A stretch of DNA of 64,000 nucleotides from Siphonodentalium dalli (lineage: Eukaryota; Mollusca; Scaphopoda; Gadilida; Siphonodentaliidae): contig CP136068.1 of NCBI GenBank assembly GCA_032622095.1, forward strand, positions 305,607 through 369,606. Direction: 5' to 3'. Both the position numbers and the translations under genes were made by a program. Within the stretch, counting starts at the first letter, position 1. The number at the start of each line of letters is the position of its first letter. This document shows positions 36,701 to 50,235 of this stretch, piece after piece. The notes beneath the pieces are model-generated. The model ran no database searches. It was not told the origin of the DNA and saw only the letters and a list, made by a program, of their open reading frames with translations.

Positions 36701-39700
36701 TGGTGGGGATACCTATATATGTATGTGGTGGGGATCCCTATATATGTGTGTGGTGGGGATACCTATATATGTGTGTGGTGGGGATACCTATATATGTGTG
36801 TGGTGGGGATACCTATTGATGTGTGTGGTGGGGATACCTATAGGTGTATGTGGTGGGGAGACCTATATATGTATGTGGTGGGGAGACCTATATATGTTTG
36901 TGGTGAGGATACCTATATATGTGTGTGGTGGGGATACCTATATATGTGTGTGGTGGGGATACCTATATATGTATGTGGTGGGGATACCTATATATGTATG
37001 TGGCGGGGATACCTATATATGTATGTGGTGGGGATACCTATATATGTATGTGGTGGGGATACCTATAGATGTGTGTGGTGGGGATACATATAGATGTGTG
37101 TGGTGTGGATACCTATATATGTGTGTGGTCGGGATACCTATAGATGTGTGTGGTGGTGATACCTATTTATGTGTGTGGTGGGGATACCTATATATGTGTG
37201 TGGTGGTGATACCTATCGATGTATGTGGTGGGGATACCTATATATGTATGTGGTGGGGATACCTATATATGTGTGTGGTGGTGATACCTATAGATGTATG
37301 TGCTGGGAATACCTATATATGTATATGGTGGGGATACCTATAGATGTATGTGGTGGTGATACCTATATATGTATGTGGTGGTGATACCTATATATGTATG
37401 TGGTGGGGATACCTATATATGTGTGTGGTGGTGATACCTATATATGTATGTGGTGGGGATACCTATATATGTGTGTGGTGGGGATACCTATATATGTATG
37501 TGGTGGGGATACCTATATATTTGAGTGGTGGTGATACCTATATATGTATGTGGTGGGGAGACCTATATATGAATGTGGCGGGGATACCTATAGATGTATG
37601 TGGTGGGGATACATATAGATGTGTATGGTGGGGATACCTATAGATGTGTATGGAGGGGATAGCTATAGATGTATGTGGTGGGGATACCTATATATGTGTG
37701 TGGCGGTCAAACATATAGATGTGTATGGTGGGGATACCTATATATGTGTGTGGTGGGGATACATATAGATGTGTGTGGTGGTGATACATATAGATGTGTG
37801 TGGTGGGGATACCTATAGATGGATGTGGTGGGGATACCTATATATGTATGTGGCAGGGATACCTATAGATGTATGTGGTGGGGATACCTATATATGTATG
37901 TGGCAGTGATACATATGTATGTGTGTGGTGGGGATACCTATAAATGTATGTGGTGGGGTTACCTATATATGTATGTGGTGGTGATACCTATAGATGTATG
38001 TGGTGGGGATACCTATATATGTGTGTGGTGGTGATACATATAGATGTGTATGGTGGGGATACCTATAGATGTGCATGGAGGGGATACCTATAGATGAATG
38101 TGGTGGGGATACCTATATATGTGTGTGGCGGTGAAACATATAGATGTGTATGGTGGGGATACCTATATATGTGTGTGGTGGGGATACCTATAGATGTGTG
38201 TGGTGGTGATACATATAGATGTTTGTGGTGGGTATACCTATAGATGTATGTGGTGGGGATACCTATATATGTATGTGGCGGGGATACCTATAGATGTATG
38301 TGGTGGGGATACTTATATATGTATGTGGTGGGGATATCTATATATGTGTGTGGCGGGGATACCTATATATGTGTGTGGTGGGGATACCTATAGATGTATG
38401 TGGTGGGGAGAACTATATATGTATGTGGTGGGGAGACCTATATATGTATGTGGTGGGGAGACCTATATATGTGTGTGGTGGGGATACCTATATATGTATG
38501 TGGTGGGGATACCTATATATATATGTGGTGGGGATACCCATATATGTATGTGGTGGGGATACCTATATATGTGTGTGGTGGGGATATTTATATATGTATG
38601 TGGTGGGGATACCTATATATGTATGTGGTGGGGATACCTATATATGTATGTGGTGGGGATACCTATATATGTGTGTGGTGGGGATACCTACAGGTGTATG
38701 TGGTGGGGAGACCTATATATGTATGTGGTGGGGAGACCTATATATGTGTGTGGTGAGGATACCTATATATGTGTGTGGTGGGGATACCTATATATGTGTG
38801 TGGTGGGGATACCTATATATGTATGTGGTGGGGATACCTATATATGTATGTGTCGGGGATACCTATATATGTATGTGGTGGGGATACCTATATGTGTATG
38901 TGGTGGGGATACCTATAGATGTGTGTGGTGGGGATACATATAGATGTGTGTGGTGGGGATACCTATATATGTGTGTGGTCGGGATACCTATAGATGTGTG
39001 TGGTGGTGATACCTATATATGTGTGTGGTGGGGATACCTATATATATGTGTGTGGTGGTGATACCTATAGATGTATGTGGTGGGGATACCTATATATGTA
39101 TGTGGTGGTGATACCTATATATGTATGAGGTGGGGATAGCTATATATGCATGTGGCGGGATACCTATAGATGTATGTGGTGGGGATACCTATATATGTAT
39201 GTGGTGGGGATACCTATAGATGTATGTGGTGGGGATACCTATATATGTATGTGGTGGGGATACCTATATATGCATGTGGTGGGGATACCTATATATGTGT
39301 GTGGTGGGGATACCTATATATGTATGTGGCGGGGATACCTATATATGTTTGTGGAGGGGATACCTATATATGTGTGTGGTGGTGATACCTATAGATGTAT
39401 GTGGTGGGGATACCTATATATGTGTGTGGTGGTGATACCTATATATGTGTGTGGTGGGGATACCTATATATGTATGTGGTGGGGAGACCTATATATGTAT
39501 GTGGTGGGGATACCTATATGTATGTGGTGGAGAGACCATAGAGATGTATGTGGTGGGGATACCTATATATGTATGTGGTGGGGATACCTATATATGTGTG
39601 TGGTGGGGATACCTATATATGTGTGTGGTGGGGATACCTATATATGTATGTGGTGGGGATACCTATATATGTATGTGGTGGGGATACCTATATATTTGAG

Positions 39701-40169
39701 TGGTGGTGATACCTATATATGTATGTGGTGGGGAGACCTATATATGAATGTGGCGGGGATACCTATAGATGTGTGTGGTGGGGATACCTATATATGTGTG
39801 TGGTGGTGATACATATAGATGTGTATGGTGGGGATACCTATAGATGTGTATGGAGGGGATACCTATAGATGTATGTGGTGGGGATACCTATATATGTGTG
39901 TGGCGGTGAAACATATAGATGTGTATGGTGGGGATACCTATATATGTGTGTGGTGGGGATACCTATAGATGTGTGTGGTGGTGATACATATAGATGTGTG
40001 TGGTGGGGATACCTATAGATGTATGTGGTGGGGATACCTATATATGTATGTGGTGGTGATACCTATAGATGTATGTGGTGGGGATACATATATATGTGTG
40101 TGGCAGTGATACATATAGATGTGTGTGGTGGGGATACATATAAATGTATGTGGTGGGGATACCTATATA
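35421..40169 (+). repeat. 4,749-bp near-identical tandem duplication, copy 1
   Basis: One hundred and ninety units minus 1 bp. The two copies match at a constant offset of 4,749 bp with no length change. By eye I found only about five substitutions, near 37,109, 37,119, 39,531, 39,785 and 40,048. The junction lies at a TATATGCATGTGGTGGGGAG unit (35,421 and 40,170). It contains a GGATCC site at 36,732-36,737, an otherwise unseen hexamer. Confidence 0.88.
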
Positions 40170-43100
40170 TGCATGTGGTGGGGAGACCTATATATGTATG
40201 TGGTGGGGATACCTATATGTATGTGGTGGGGAGACCATAGAGATGTATGTGGTGGGGATACCTATATATGTATGTGGTGGGAATACCTATATATGTATAT
40301 GGTGGGGATACCTATAGATGTATGTGGTGGTGATACCTATATATGTATGTGGTGGTGATACCTATATATGTATGTGGTGGGGATACCTATATATGTGTGT
40401 GGTGGTGATACCTATATATGTATGTGGTGGGGATACCTATATATGTGTGTGGTGGGAATACCTATATATGTATGTGGTGGGGATACCTATATATTTGAGT
40501 GGTGGTGATACCTATATATGTATGTGGTGGGGAGACCTATATATGAATGTGGCGGGGATACCTATAGATGTGTGTGCTGGGGATACATATAGATGTGTAT
40601 GGTGGGGATACCTATAGATGTGTATGGAGGGGATACCTATAAATGTATGTGGTGGGGATACCTATATATGTGTGTGGCGGTGAAACATATAGATGTGTAT
40701 GGTGGGTATACCTATATATGTGTGTGGTGGGGATACATATAGATGTGTGTGGTGGTGATACATATAGATGTGTGTGGTGGGGATACCTATAGATGTATGT
40801 GGTGGGGATACCTATATATGTATGTGGCAGTGATACATATATATGTGTGTGGTGGGGATACCTATAAATGTATGTGGTGGGGATACCTATATATGTATGT
40901 GGTGGTGATACATATAGATGTATGTGGTGGGGATACCTATATATGTGTGTGGCGGTGATACATATAGATGTGTATGGTGGGGATACCTATAGATTTGTAT
41001 GGAGGGGATACCTATAGATGTATGTGGTGGGGATACATATATATGTGTGTGGCGGTGAAACATATAGATGTGTATGGTGGGGATACCTATATATGTGTGT
41101 GGTGGGGATACCTATAGATGTGTGTGGTGGTGATACATATAGATGTTTGTGGTGGGTATACCTATAGATGTATGTGGTGGGGATACCTATATATGTATGT
41201 GGCGGGGATACCTATAGATGTATGTGGTGGGGATACTTATATATGTATGTGGTGGGGATACCTATATATGTGTGTGGCGGGGATACCTATATATGTGTGT
41301 GGTGGGGATACCTATATATGTGTGTGGTGGGGAGACCTATATATGTGTGTGGTGGGGATACCTATATATGTATGTGGTGGGGATACCTATATATATATTT
41401 GGTGGGGATACCGATATATGTATGTGGTGGGGATATCTATATATGTATGTGGTGGGGATACCTATATATGTATGTGGTGGGGATCCCTATATATGTGTGT
41501 GGTGGGGATACCTATATATGTGTGTGGTGGGGATACCTATATATGTGTGTGGTGGGGATACCTATTGATGTGTGTGGTGGGGATACCTATAGGTGTATGT
41601 GGTGGGGAGACCTATATATGTATGTGGTGGGGAGACCTATATATGTTTGTGGTGAGGATACCTATATATGTGTGTGGTGGGGATACCTATATATGTGTGT
41701 GGTGGGGATACCTATATATGTATGTGGTGGGGATACCTATATATGTATGTGGCGGGGATACCTATATATGTATGTGGTGGGGATACCTATATATGTATGT
41801 GGTGGGGATACCTATAGATGTGTGTGGTGGGGATACATATAGATGTGTGTGGTGGGGATACCTATATATGTGTGTTGTCGGGATACCTATAGATGTGTGT
41901 GGTGGTGATACCTATTTATGTGTGTGGTGGGGATACCTATATATGTGTGTGGTGGTGATACCTATCGATGTATGTGGTGGGGATACCTATATATGTATGT
42001 GGTGGGGATACCTATATATGTGTGTGGTGGTGATACCTATAGATGTATGTGCTGGGAATACCTATATATGTATATGGTGGGGATACCTATAGATGTATGT
42101 GGTGGTGATACCTATATATGTATGTGGTGGTGATACCTATATATGTATGTGGTGGGGATACCTATATATGTGTGTGGTGGTGATACCTATATATGTATGT
42201 GGTGGGGATACCTATATATGTGTGTGGTGGGGATACCTATATATGTATGTGGTGGGGATACCTATATATTTGAGTGGTGGTGATACCTATATATGTATGT
42301 GGTGGGGAGACCTATATATGAATGTGGCGGGGATACCTATAGATGTATGTGGTGGGGATACATATAGATGTGTATGGTGGGGATACCTATAGATGTGTAT
42401 GGAGGGGATAGCTATAGATGTATGTGGTGGGGATACCTATATATGTGTGTGGCGGTCAAACATATAGATGTGTATGGTGGGGATACCTATATATGTGTGT
42501 GGTGGGGATACATATAGATGTGTGTGGTGGTGATACATATAGATGTGTGTGGTGGGGATACCTATAGATGGATGTGGTGGGGATACCTATATATGTATGT
42601 GGCAGGGATACCTATAGATGTATGTGGTGGGGATACCTATATATGTATGTGGCAGTGATACATATGTATGTGTGTGGTGGGGATACCTATAAATGTATGT
42701 GGTGGGGTTACCTATATATGTATGTGGTGGTGATACCTATAGATGTATGTGGTGGGGATACCTATATATGTGTGTGGTGGTGATACATATAGATGTGTAT
42801 GGTGGGGATACCTATAGATGTGCATGGAGGGGATACCTATAGATGAATGTGGTGGGGATACCTATATATGTGTGTGGCGGTGAAACATATAGATGTGTAT
42901 GGTGGGGATACCTATATATGTGTGTGGTGGGGATACCTATAGATGTGTGTGGTGGTGATACATATAGATGTTTGTGGTGGGTATACCTATAGATGTATGT
43001 GGTGGGGATACCTATATATGTATGTGGCGGGGATACCTATAGATGTATGTGGTGGGGATACTTATATATGTATGTGGTGGGGATATCTATATATGTGTGT

Positions 43101-44918
43101 GGCGGGGATACCTATATATGTGTGTGGTGGGGATACCTATAGATGTATGTGGTGGGGAGAACTATATATGTATGTGGTGGGGAGACCTATATATGTATGT
43201 GGTGGGGAGACCTATATATGTGTGTGGTGGGGATACCTATATATGTATGTGGTGGGGATACCTATATATATATGTGGTGGGGATACCCATATATGTATGT
43301 GGTGGGGATACCTATATATGTGTGTGGTGGGGATATTTATATATGTATGTGGTGGGGATACCTATATATGTATGTGGTGGGGATACCTATATATGTATGT
43401 GGTGGGGATACCTATATATGTGTGTGGTGGGGATACCTACAGGTGTATGTGGTGGGGAGACCTATATATGTATGTGGTGGGGAGACCTATATATGTGTGT
43501 GGTGAGGATACCTATATATGTGTGTGGTGGGGATACCTATATATGTGTGTGGTGGGGATACCTATATATGTATGTGGTGGGGATACCTATATATGTATGT
43601 GTCGGGGATACCTATATATGTATGTGGTGGGGATACCTATATGTGTATGTGGTGGGGATACCTATAGATGTGTGTGGTGGGGATACATATAGATGTGTGT
43701 GGTGGGGATACCTATATATGTGTGTGGTCGGGATACCTATAGATGTGTGTGGTGGTGATACCTATATATGTGTGTGGTGGGGATACCTATATATATGTGT
43801 GTGGTGGTGATACCTATAGATGTATGTGGTGGGGATACCTATATATGTATGTGGTGGTGATACCTATATATGTATGAGGTGGGGATAGCTATATATGCAT
43901 GTGGCGGGATACCTATAGATGTATGTGGTGGGGATACCTATATATGTATGTGGTGGGGATACCTATAGATGTATGTGGTGGGGATACCTATATATGTATG
44001 TGGTGGGGATACCTATATATGCATGTGGTGGGGATACCTATATATGTGTGTGGTGGGGATACCTATATATGTATGTGGCGGGGATACCTATATATGTTTG
44101 TGGAGGGGATACCTATATATGTGTGTGGTGGTGATACCTATAGATGTATGTGGTGGGGATACCTATATATGTGTGTGGTGGTGATACCTATATATGTGTG
44201 TGGTGGGGATACCTATATATGTATGTGGTGGGGAGACCTATATATGTATGTGGTGGGGATACCTATATGTATGTGGTGGGGAGACCATAGAGATGTATGT
44301 GGTGGGGATACCTATATATGTATGTGGTGGGGATACCTATATATGTGTGTGGTGGGGATACCTATATATGTGTGTGGTGGGGATACCTATATATGTATGT
44401 GGTGGGGATACCTATATATGTATGTGGTGGGGATACCTATATATTTGAGTGGTGGTGATACCTATATATGTATGTGGTGGGGAGACCTATATATGAATGT
44501 GGCGGGGATACCTATAGATGTGTGTGGTGGGGATGCCTATATATGTGTGTGGTGGTGATACATATAGATGTGTATGGTGGGGATACCTATAGATGTGTAT
44601 GGAGGGGATACCTATAGATGTATGTGGTGGGGATACCTATATATGTGTGTGGCGGTGAAACATATAGATGTGTATGGTGGGGATACCTATATATGTGTGT
44701 GGTGGGGATACCTATAGATGTGTGTGGTGGTGATACATATAGATGTGTGTGGTGGGGATACCTATAGATGTATGTGGTGGGGATACCTATATATGTATTT
44801 GGTGGTGATACCTATAGATGTATGTGGTGGGGATACATATATATGTGTGTGGCAGTGATACATATAGATGTGTGTGGTGGGGATACATATAAATGTATGT
44901 GGTGGGGATACCTATATA
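40170..44918 (+). repeat. 4,749-bp near-identical tandem duplication, copy 2
   Basis: Counterpart of 35,421-40,169. GACCATAGAGATG markers are at 40,233 and 44,283 (copy 1: 35,484 and 39,534), and GGATCC is at 41,481-41,486. Beyond 44,918 the order departs: copy 1 has GCATGTGGTGGGGAGACC, while this side continues with GTATGTGGTGGTGATACC. Confidence 0.88.
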
Positions 44919-45299
44919 TGTATGTGGTGGTGATACCTATAGATGTGTGTGGTGGGGATACCTATATATGTGTGTGGCGGTGATACATATATATGTGTAT
45001 GGTGGGGATACCTATAGATGTGTATGGAGGGGATACCTATAGATGTATGTGGTGGGGATACCTATATATGTGTGTGGCGGTGAAACATATAGATGTGTAT
45101 GGTGGGGATACCTATATATGTATGTGGTGGGGATACCTATATATGTATGTGGTGGGGATACCTATAGATGTATGTGGTGGGGATACTTATATATGTATGT
45201 GGTGGGGATACATATATATGTGTGTGGTGGGGATACCTATAGATGTATGTGGTGGGGATACTATATATGTATGTGGTGGTGATACCTATATATGTATGT
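44919..45299 (+). repeat. Lineage-B-like units, order not shared with a long block
   Basis: About 15 units containing GTGTATGGAGGGG, GGCGGTGAAACATATAG and a 24-bp GATACTATAT unit (C at 45,261). They resemble pieces of 4.7 kb and 22.5 kb, but I found no long co-linear partner. No gene or foreign sequence. Confidence 0.55.
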
Positions 45300-46010
45300 G
45301 GTGGGGATACCCATATATGTGTGTGGTGGTGATACCTATAGATGTATGTGGTGGGGATACTATATATGTGTGTGTTGGTGATACCTATAGATGTATGTGG
45401 TGGGGATACCTATATATGTGTGTGGCGGTGATACCTTTATATGTGTGTGGTGGGGATACCTATATATGTATGTGGTGGGGAGACCTATATATGTATGTGG
45501 TGGGGAGACCTATATGTATGTGGTGGTGATACCTATATATGTATGTGGTGGGGATACCTATAGATGTGTGTTGTGAGGAGACCTATATATGTATGTGGTG
45601 GGGATACCTATATGTGTGTGGTGGTGATACTTATATATTTATGTGGTGGGGATACATATATATGTGTGTGGTGGTGATACTTATATATGTATGTGGTGGT
45701 GATACCTATATATGTGTGTGGTGGGGATACCTATAGATGTGTGTGGTGGGGATACCTATATATGTATGTGGTGGGGATACCTATAGATGTATGTGGTGGG
45801 GATACCTATATATGTATGTGGTGGGGATACCAATATATGTATGTGGTGGGGATACCTATATATGTGTGTGGCGGGGATACCTATATATGTATGTGGCGGG
45901 GATACCTATATATGTATGTGGTGGGGATACCTATATATGTGTGTGGTGGGTTACCTATATATGTATGTGGTGGGCATACCTATATATGTATGTGGTGGGG
46001 ATACCTATAT
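45300..46010 (+). repeat. Island of linker/core-like units inside lineage B
   Basis: The order ACCCATATATG, GATACTATAT (C at 45,360), GGAGACCTATATGTATG, GTGTGTTGTGAGGAGACC, CTATATGTGTG and the following units resembles 1.68-1.95 kb, 8.45-8.64 kb and 14.5-14.7 kb. These markers are absent between 19.4 and 45.3 kb. Several private changes occur (CTTTATATG near 45,435, ATATTTATG near 45,636 and GTGGGTTACC near 45,947, a 24-bp unit). Confidence 0.62.
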
Positions 46011-47485
46011 ATGTATGTGGTGGGGATACCTATATATTTTAGTGGTGGTGATACCTATATATGTATGTGGTGGGGAGACCTATATATGAATGTTGCGGGG
46101 ATACCTATAGATGTGTGTGGTGGGGATACCTATATGTGTGTGTGGTGGTGATACATATAGATGTGTATGGTGGGGATACCTATAGATGTGTATGGAGGGG
46201 ATACCTATAGATGTATGTGGTGGGGATACCTATATATGTGTGTGGCGGTGAAACGTATAGATGTGTATGGTGGGGATACCTATATATGTGTGTGGTGGGG
46301 ATACCTATAGATGTGTGTGGTGGTGATACATATATATGTGTGTGGTGGGGATACCTATAGATGTATGTGGTGGGGATACCTATATATGTATGTGGCAGTG
46401 ATACATATAGATGTGTGTGGTGGGGATACCTATAAATGTATGTGGTGGGGATACCTATATATGTATGTGGTGGTGATACCTATAGATGTATGTAGTGGGG
46501 ATACCTATATATGTGTGTGGCGGTGATACATATAAATGTGTATGGTGGGGATACCTATAGATGTGTATGGAGGGGATACCTATAGATGTATGTGGTGGGG
46601 ATACCTATATATGTGTGTGGCGGTGAAACATAGAGATGTGTATGGTGGGGATACCTATATATGTGTGTGGTGGAAATACCTATAGATGTGTGTGGTGATG
46701 ATACATATAGATGTTTGTGGTGGGTATACCTATAGATGTATGTGGTGGGGATACCTATATATGTATGTGGCGGGGATACCTATAGATGTATGTGGTGGGG
46801 ATACTTATATATGTATGTGGTGGGGATACCTATATATGTGTGTGGCGGGGATACCTATAAATGTGTGTGGTGGGGATACCTATATATGTGAGTGGTGGGG
46901 ATACCTATAGATGTATGTGGTGGGGAGAACTATATATGTATGTGGTGGGGAGACCTATATATGTGTGTGGTGGGGATACCTATATATGTATGTGGTGGGG
47001 ATACCTATATATATATGTGGTGGGGATACCCATATATGTATGTGGCGGGGATACCTATATATGTATGTGGTGGGGATACCTATATATGTATGTGGTGGGG
47101 ATACCTATAGATGTGTGTGGTGGGGATACATATAGATGTGTGTGGTGGGGATACCTATATATGTATGTGGTCGGGATACCTATAGATGTGTGTGGTGGTG
47201 ATACCTATATATGTGTGTGGTGGGGATACCTATATATGTGTGTGGTGGTGATACCTATAGATGTATGTGGTGGGGATACCTATATATGTATGTGGTGGTG
47301 ATACCTATATATGTATGTGGTGGTGAAACCTATATATGTATGTGGTGGGGATACCTATATATGTATGTGGTGGGGATACCTATATATGCATGTGGCGGGA
47401 TACCTATTGATGTATGTGGTGGGAATACCTATATATGTATGTGGTGGGGATACCTATATATGTATGTGGTGGGGATACCTATATA
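46011..47485 (+). repeat. Lineage-B block with private changes
   Basis: This resembles 38.0-39.3 kb and 55.0-56.7 kb. It starts with a variant TTTTAGTGG in place of TTTGAGTGG (near 46,037). It contains GGCGGTGAAACGTATAG and, near 46,625, GAAACATAGAGATG. A 24-bp GGCGGGATAC unit followed by CTATTGATG lies near 47,395. No gene seen. Confidence 0.6.
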
Positions 47486-48860
47486 TGCATGTGGTGGGGA
47501 TACCTATATATGTGTGTGGTGGGGATACCTATATATGTATGTGGCGGGGATACCTATATATGTATGTGGTGGGGATACCTATATATGTGTGTGGTGGTGA
47601 TACCTATATATGTGTGTGGTGGGGATACCTATATATGTATGTGGTGGGGAGACCTATATATGTATGTGGTGGGGATACCTATATGTATGTGGTGGGGAGA
47701 CCATAGAGATGTATGTGGTGGGGATACCTATATATGTATGTGGTGGGGATACCTATATATGTATGTGGTGGTGATACCTATATATGTATGTGGTGGGGAT
47801 TCCTATATATGTGTGTGGTGGGGATACCTATATATGTATGTGGTGGGGATACCTATATATTTGAGTGGTGGTGATACCTATATATGTATGTGGTGGGGAG
47901 ACCTATATATGAAAGTGGCGGGGATAACTATAGATGTGTGTGGTGGGGATACATATATATGTGTGTGGTGAGGAGACCTATATATGTATGTGGTGGTGAT
48001 ACCTCTATATGTGTGTGGTGGGGATACCTATAGATGAGTGTATTGGGGATACCTATATATGTATGTGGTGGGGATACCTATAGATGTATGTGGTGGGGAT
48101 ACCTATATATGTATGTGGTGGGGATACCTATATATGTATGTGGTGGGGATACCTATATATGTGTGTGGCGGGATACCTATATATGTATGTGGCGGGGATA
48201 CCTATATATGTATGTGGTGGGGATACCTATATATGTGTGTGGTGGTGATACCTATATATGTATGTGGTGGGGATACCTATATATGTGTGTAGTGGTGATA
48301 CCTATATATGTGTGTGGTGGGGATACCTATATATGTATGTGGTGGGGATACCTATAAATGTATGTGGTGGGGATACATATATATGTATGTGGTGGGGATA
48401 CCTATATATGTATTTGGTGGGGATTCCAATATATGTGTGTGGCGGGAATACCTATATATGTATGTGGCGGGGATACCTATATATGTATGTGGTGGGGATA
48501 CCTATATATGTGTGTGGTGGTGATACCTACAGATGTGTGTGGTGGCGATACCTATATATGTGTGTGGTGAGGATACCTATATATATGTGTGGCGGGGATA
48601 CCTATATATGTGTGTGGTGGGGATACCTATCTATGTGTGTGGTGGGGACACCTATAGATGTATGCTGTGGGGATACCTATATATGTATGTGGTGGGGATA
48701 CCTATCTATGTGTGTGGTGGGGACACCTATAGATGTATGTGGTGGGGACACCTATAGATGTATGTGGTGGGGATACCTATAGATGTGTGTGGCGGGGAGA
48801 CCTATATATGTATGTGGTGGGGATACATATATATATGTGTGTGGTGGGGATACCTATATA
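47486..48860 (+). repeat. 1,375-bp tandem duplication, copy 1
   Basis: Exactly 55 units. It contains one lineage-B marker (GACCATAGAGATG at 47,699) followed by one lineage-A string (from 48,358), so it is a hybrid module. The junction is a TATATGCATGTGG unit (47,486 and 48,861). About five differences from copy 2 were noticed (near 47,840, 48,042, 48,252, 48,446 and 48,665). Confidence 0.82.
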
Positions 48861-50235
48861 TGCATGTGGTGGGGATACCTATATATGTGTGTGGTGGGGA
48901 TACCTATATATGTATGTGGCGGGGATACCTATATATGTATGTGGTGGGGATACCTATATATGTGTGTGGTGGTGATACCTATATATGTGTGTGGTGGGGA
49001 TACCTATATATGTATGTGGTGGGGAGACCTATATATGTATGTGGTGGGGATACCTATATGTATGTGGTGGGGAGACCATAGAGATGTATGTGGTGGGGAT
49101 ACCTATATATGTATGTGGTGGGGATACCTATATATGTATGTGGTGGTGATACCTATATATGTATGTGGTGGGGATTCCTATATATGTGTGTGGTGGGGAT
49201 ACCTATATATGTATGAGGTGGGGATACCTATATATTTGAGTGGTGGTGATACCTATATATGTATGTGGTGGGGAGACCTATATATGAAAGTGGCGGGGAT
49301 AACTATAGATGTGTGTGGTGGGGATACATATATATGTGTGTGGTGAGGAGACCTATATATGTATGTGGTGGTGATACCTCTATATGTGTGTGGTGGGGAT
49401 ACCTATAGATGAGTGAATTGGGGATACCTATATATGTATGTGGTGGGGATACCTATAGATGTATGTGGTGGGGATACCTATATATGTATGTGGTGGGGAT
49501 ACCTATATATGTATGTGGTGGGGATACCTATATATGTGTGTGGCGGGATACCTATATATGTATGTGGCGGGGATACCTATATATGTATGTGGTGGGGATA
49601 CCTATATATGTGTGTGGTGGTGATACCTATAGATGTATGTGGTGGGGATACCTATATATGTGTGTAGTGGTGATACCTATATATGTGTGTGGTGGGGATA
49701 CCTATATATGTATGTGGTGGGGATACCTATAAATGTATGTGGTGGGGATACATATATATGTATGTGGTGGGGATACCTATATATGTATTTGGTGGGGATT
49801 CCAATATATGTGTGTGGCGGGGATACCTATATATGTATGTGGCGGGGATACCTATATATGTATGTGGTGGGGATACCTATATATGTGTGTGGTGGTGATA
49901 CCTACAGATGTGTGTGGTGGCGATACCTATATATGTGTGTGGTGAGGATACCTATATATATGTGTGGCGGGGATACCTATATATGTGTGTGGTGGGGATA
50001 CCTATCTATGTGTGTGGTGGGGACACCTATAGATGTATGTTGTGGGGATACCTATATATGTATGTGGTGGGGATACCTATCTATGTGTGTGGTGGGGACA
50101 CCTATAGATGTATGTGGTGGGGACACCTATAGATGTATGTGGTGGGGATACCTATAGATGTGTGTGGCGGGGAGACCTATATATGTATGTGGTGGGGATA
50201 CATATATATATGTGTGTGGTGGGAATACCTATATA
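48861..50235 (+). repeat. 1,375-bp tandem duplication, copy 2
   Basis: Counterpart of 47,486-48,860, with GACCATAGAGATG at 49,074 and a lineage-A string from 49,733. It continues past the end into GTGGGAATACC and GCGGTTGGG, whereas copy 1 runs into copy 2 after the doubled TATATATATG unit. This places the exchange within that unit or the next one. Confidence 0.82.

Noticed and set aside
35421-44918. Treating the 4,749-bp pair as a definite assembly artefact
   Set aside because: The copies differ at a handful of sites and the flanks differ on both sides, so a real duplication is at least as likely. It is kept as a finding to be tested with spanning reads.
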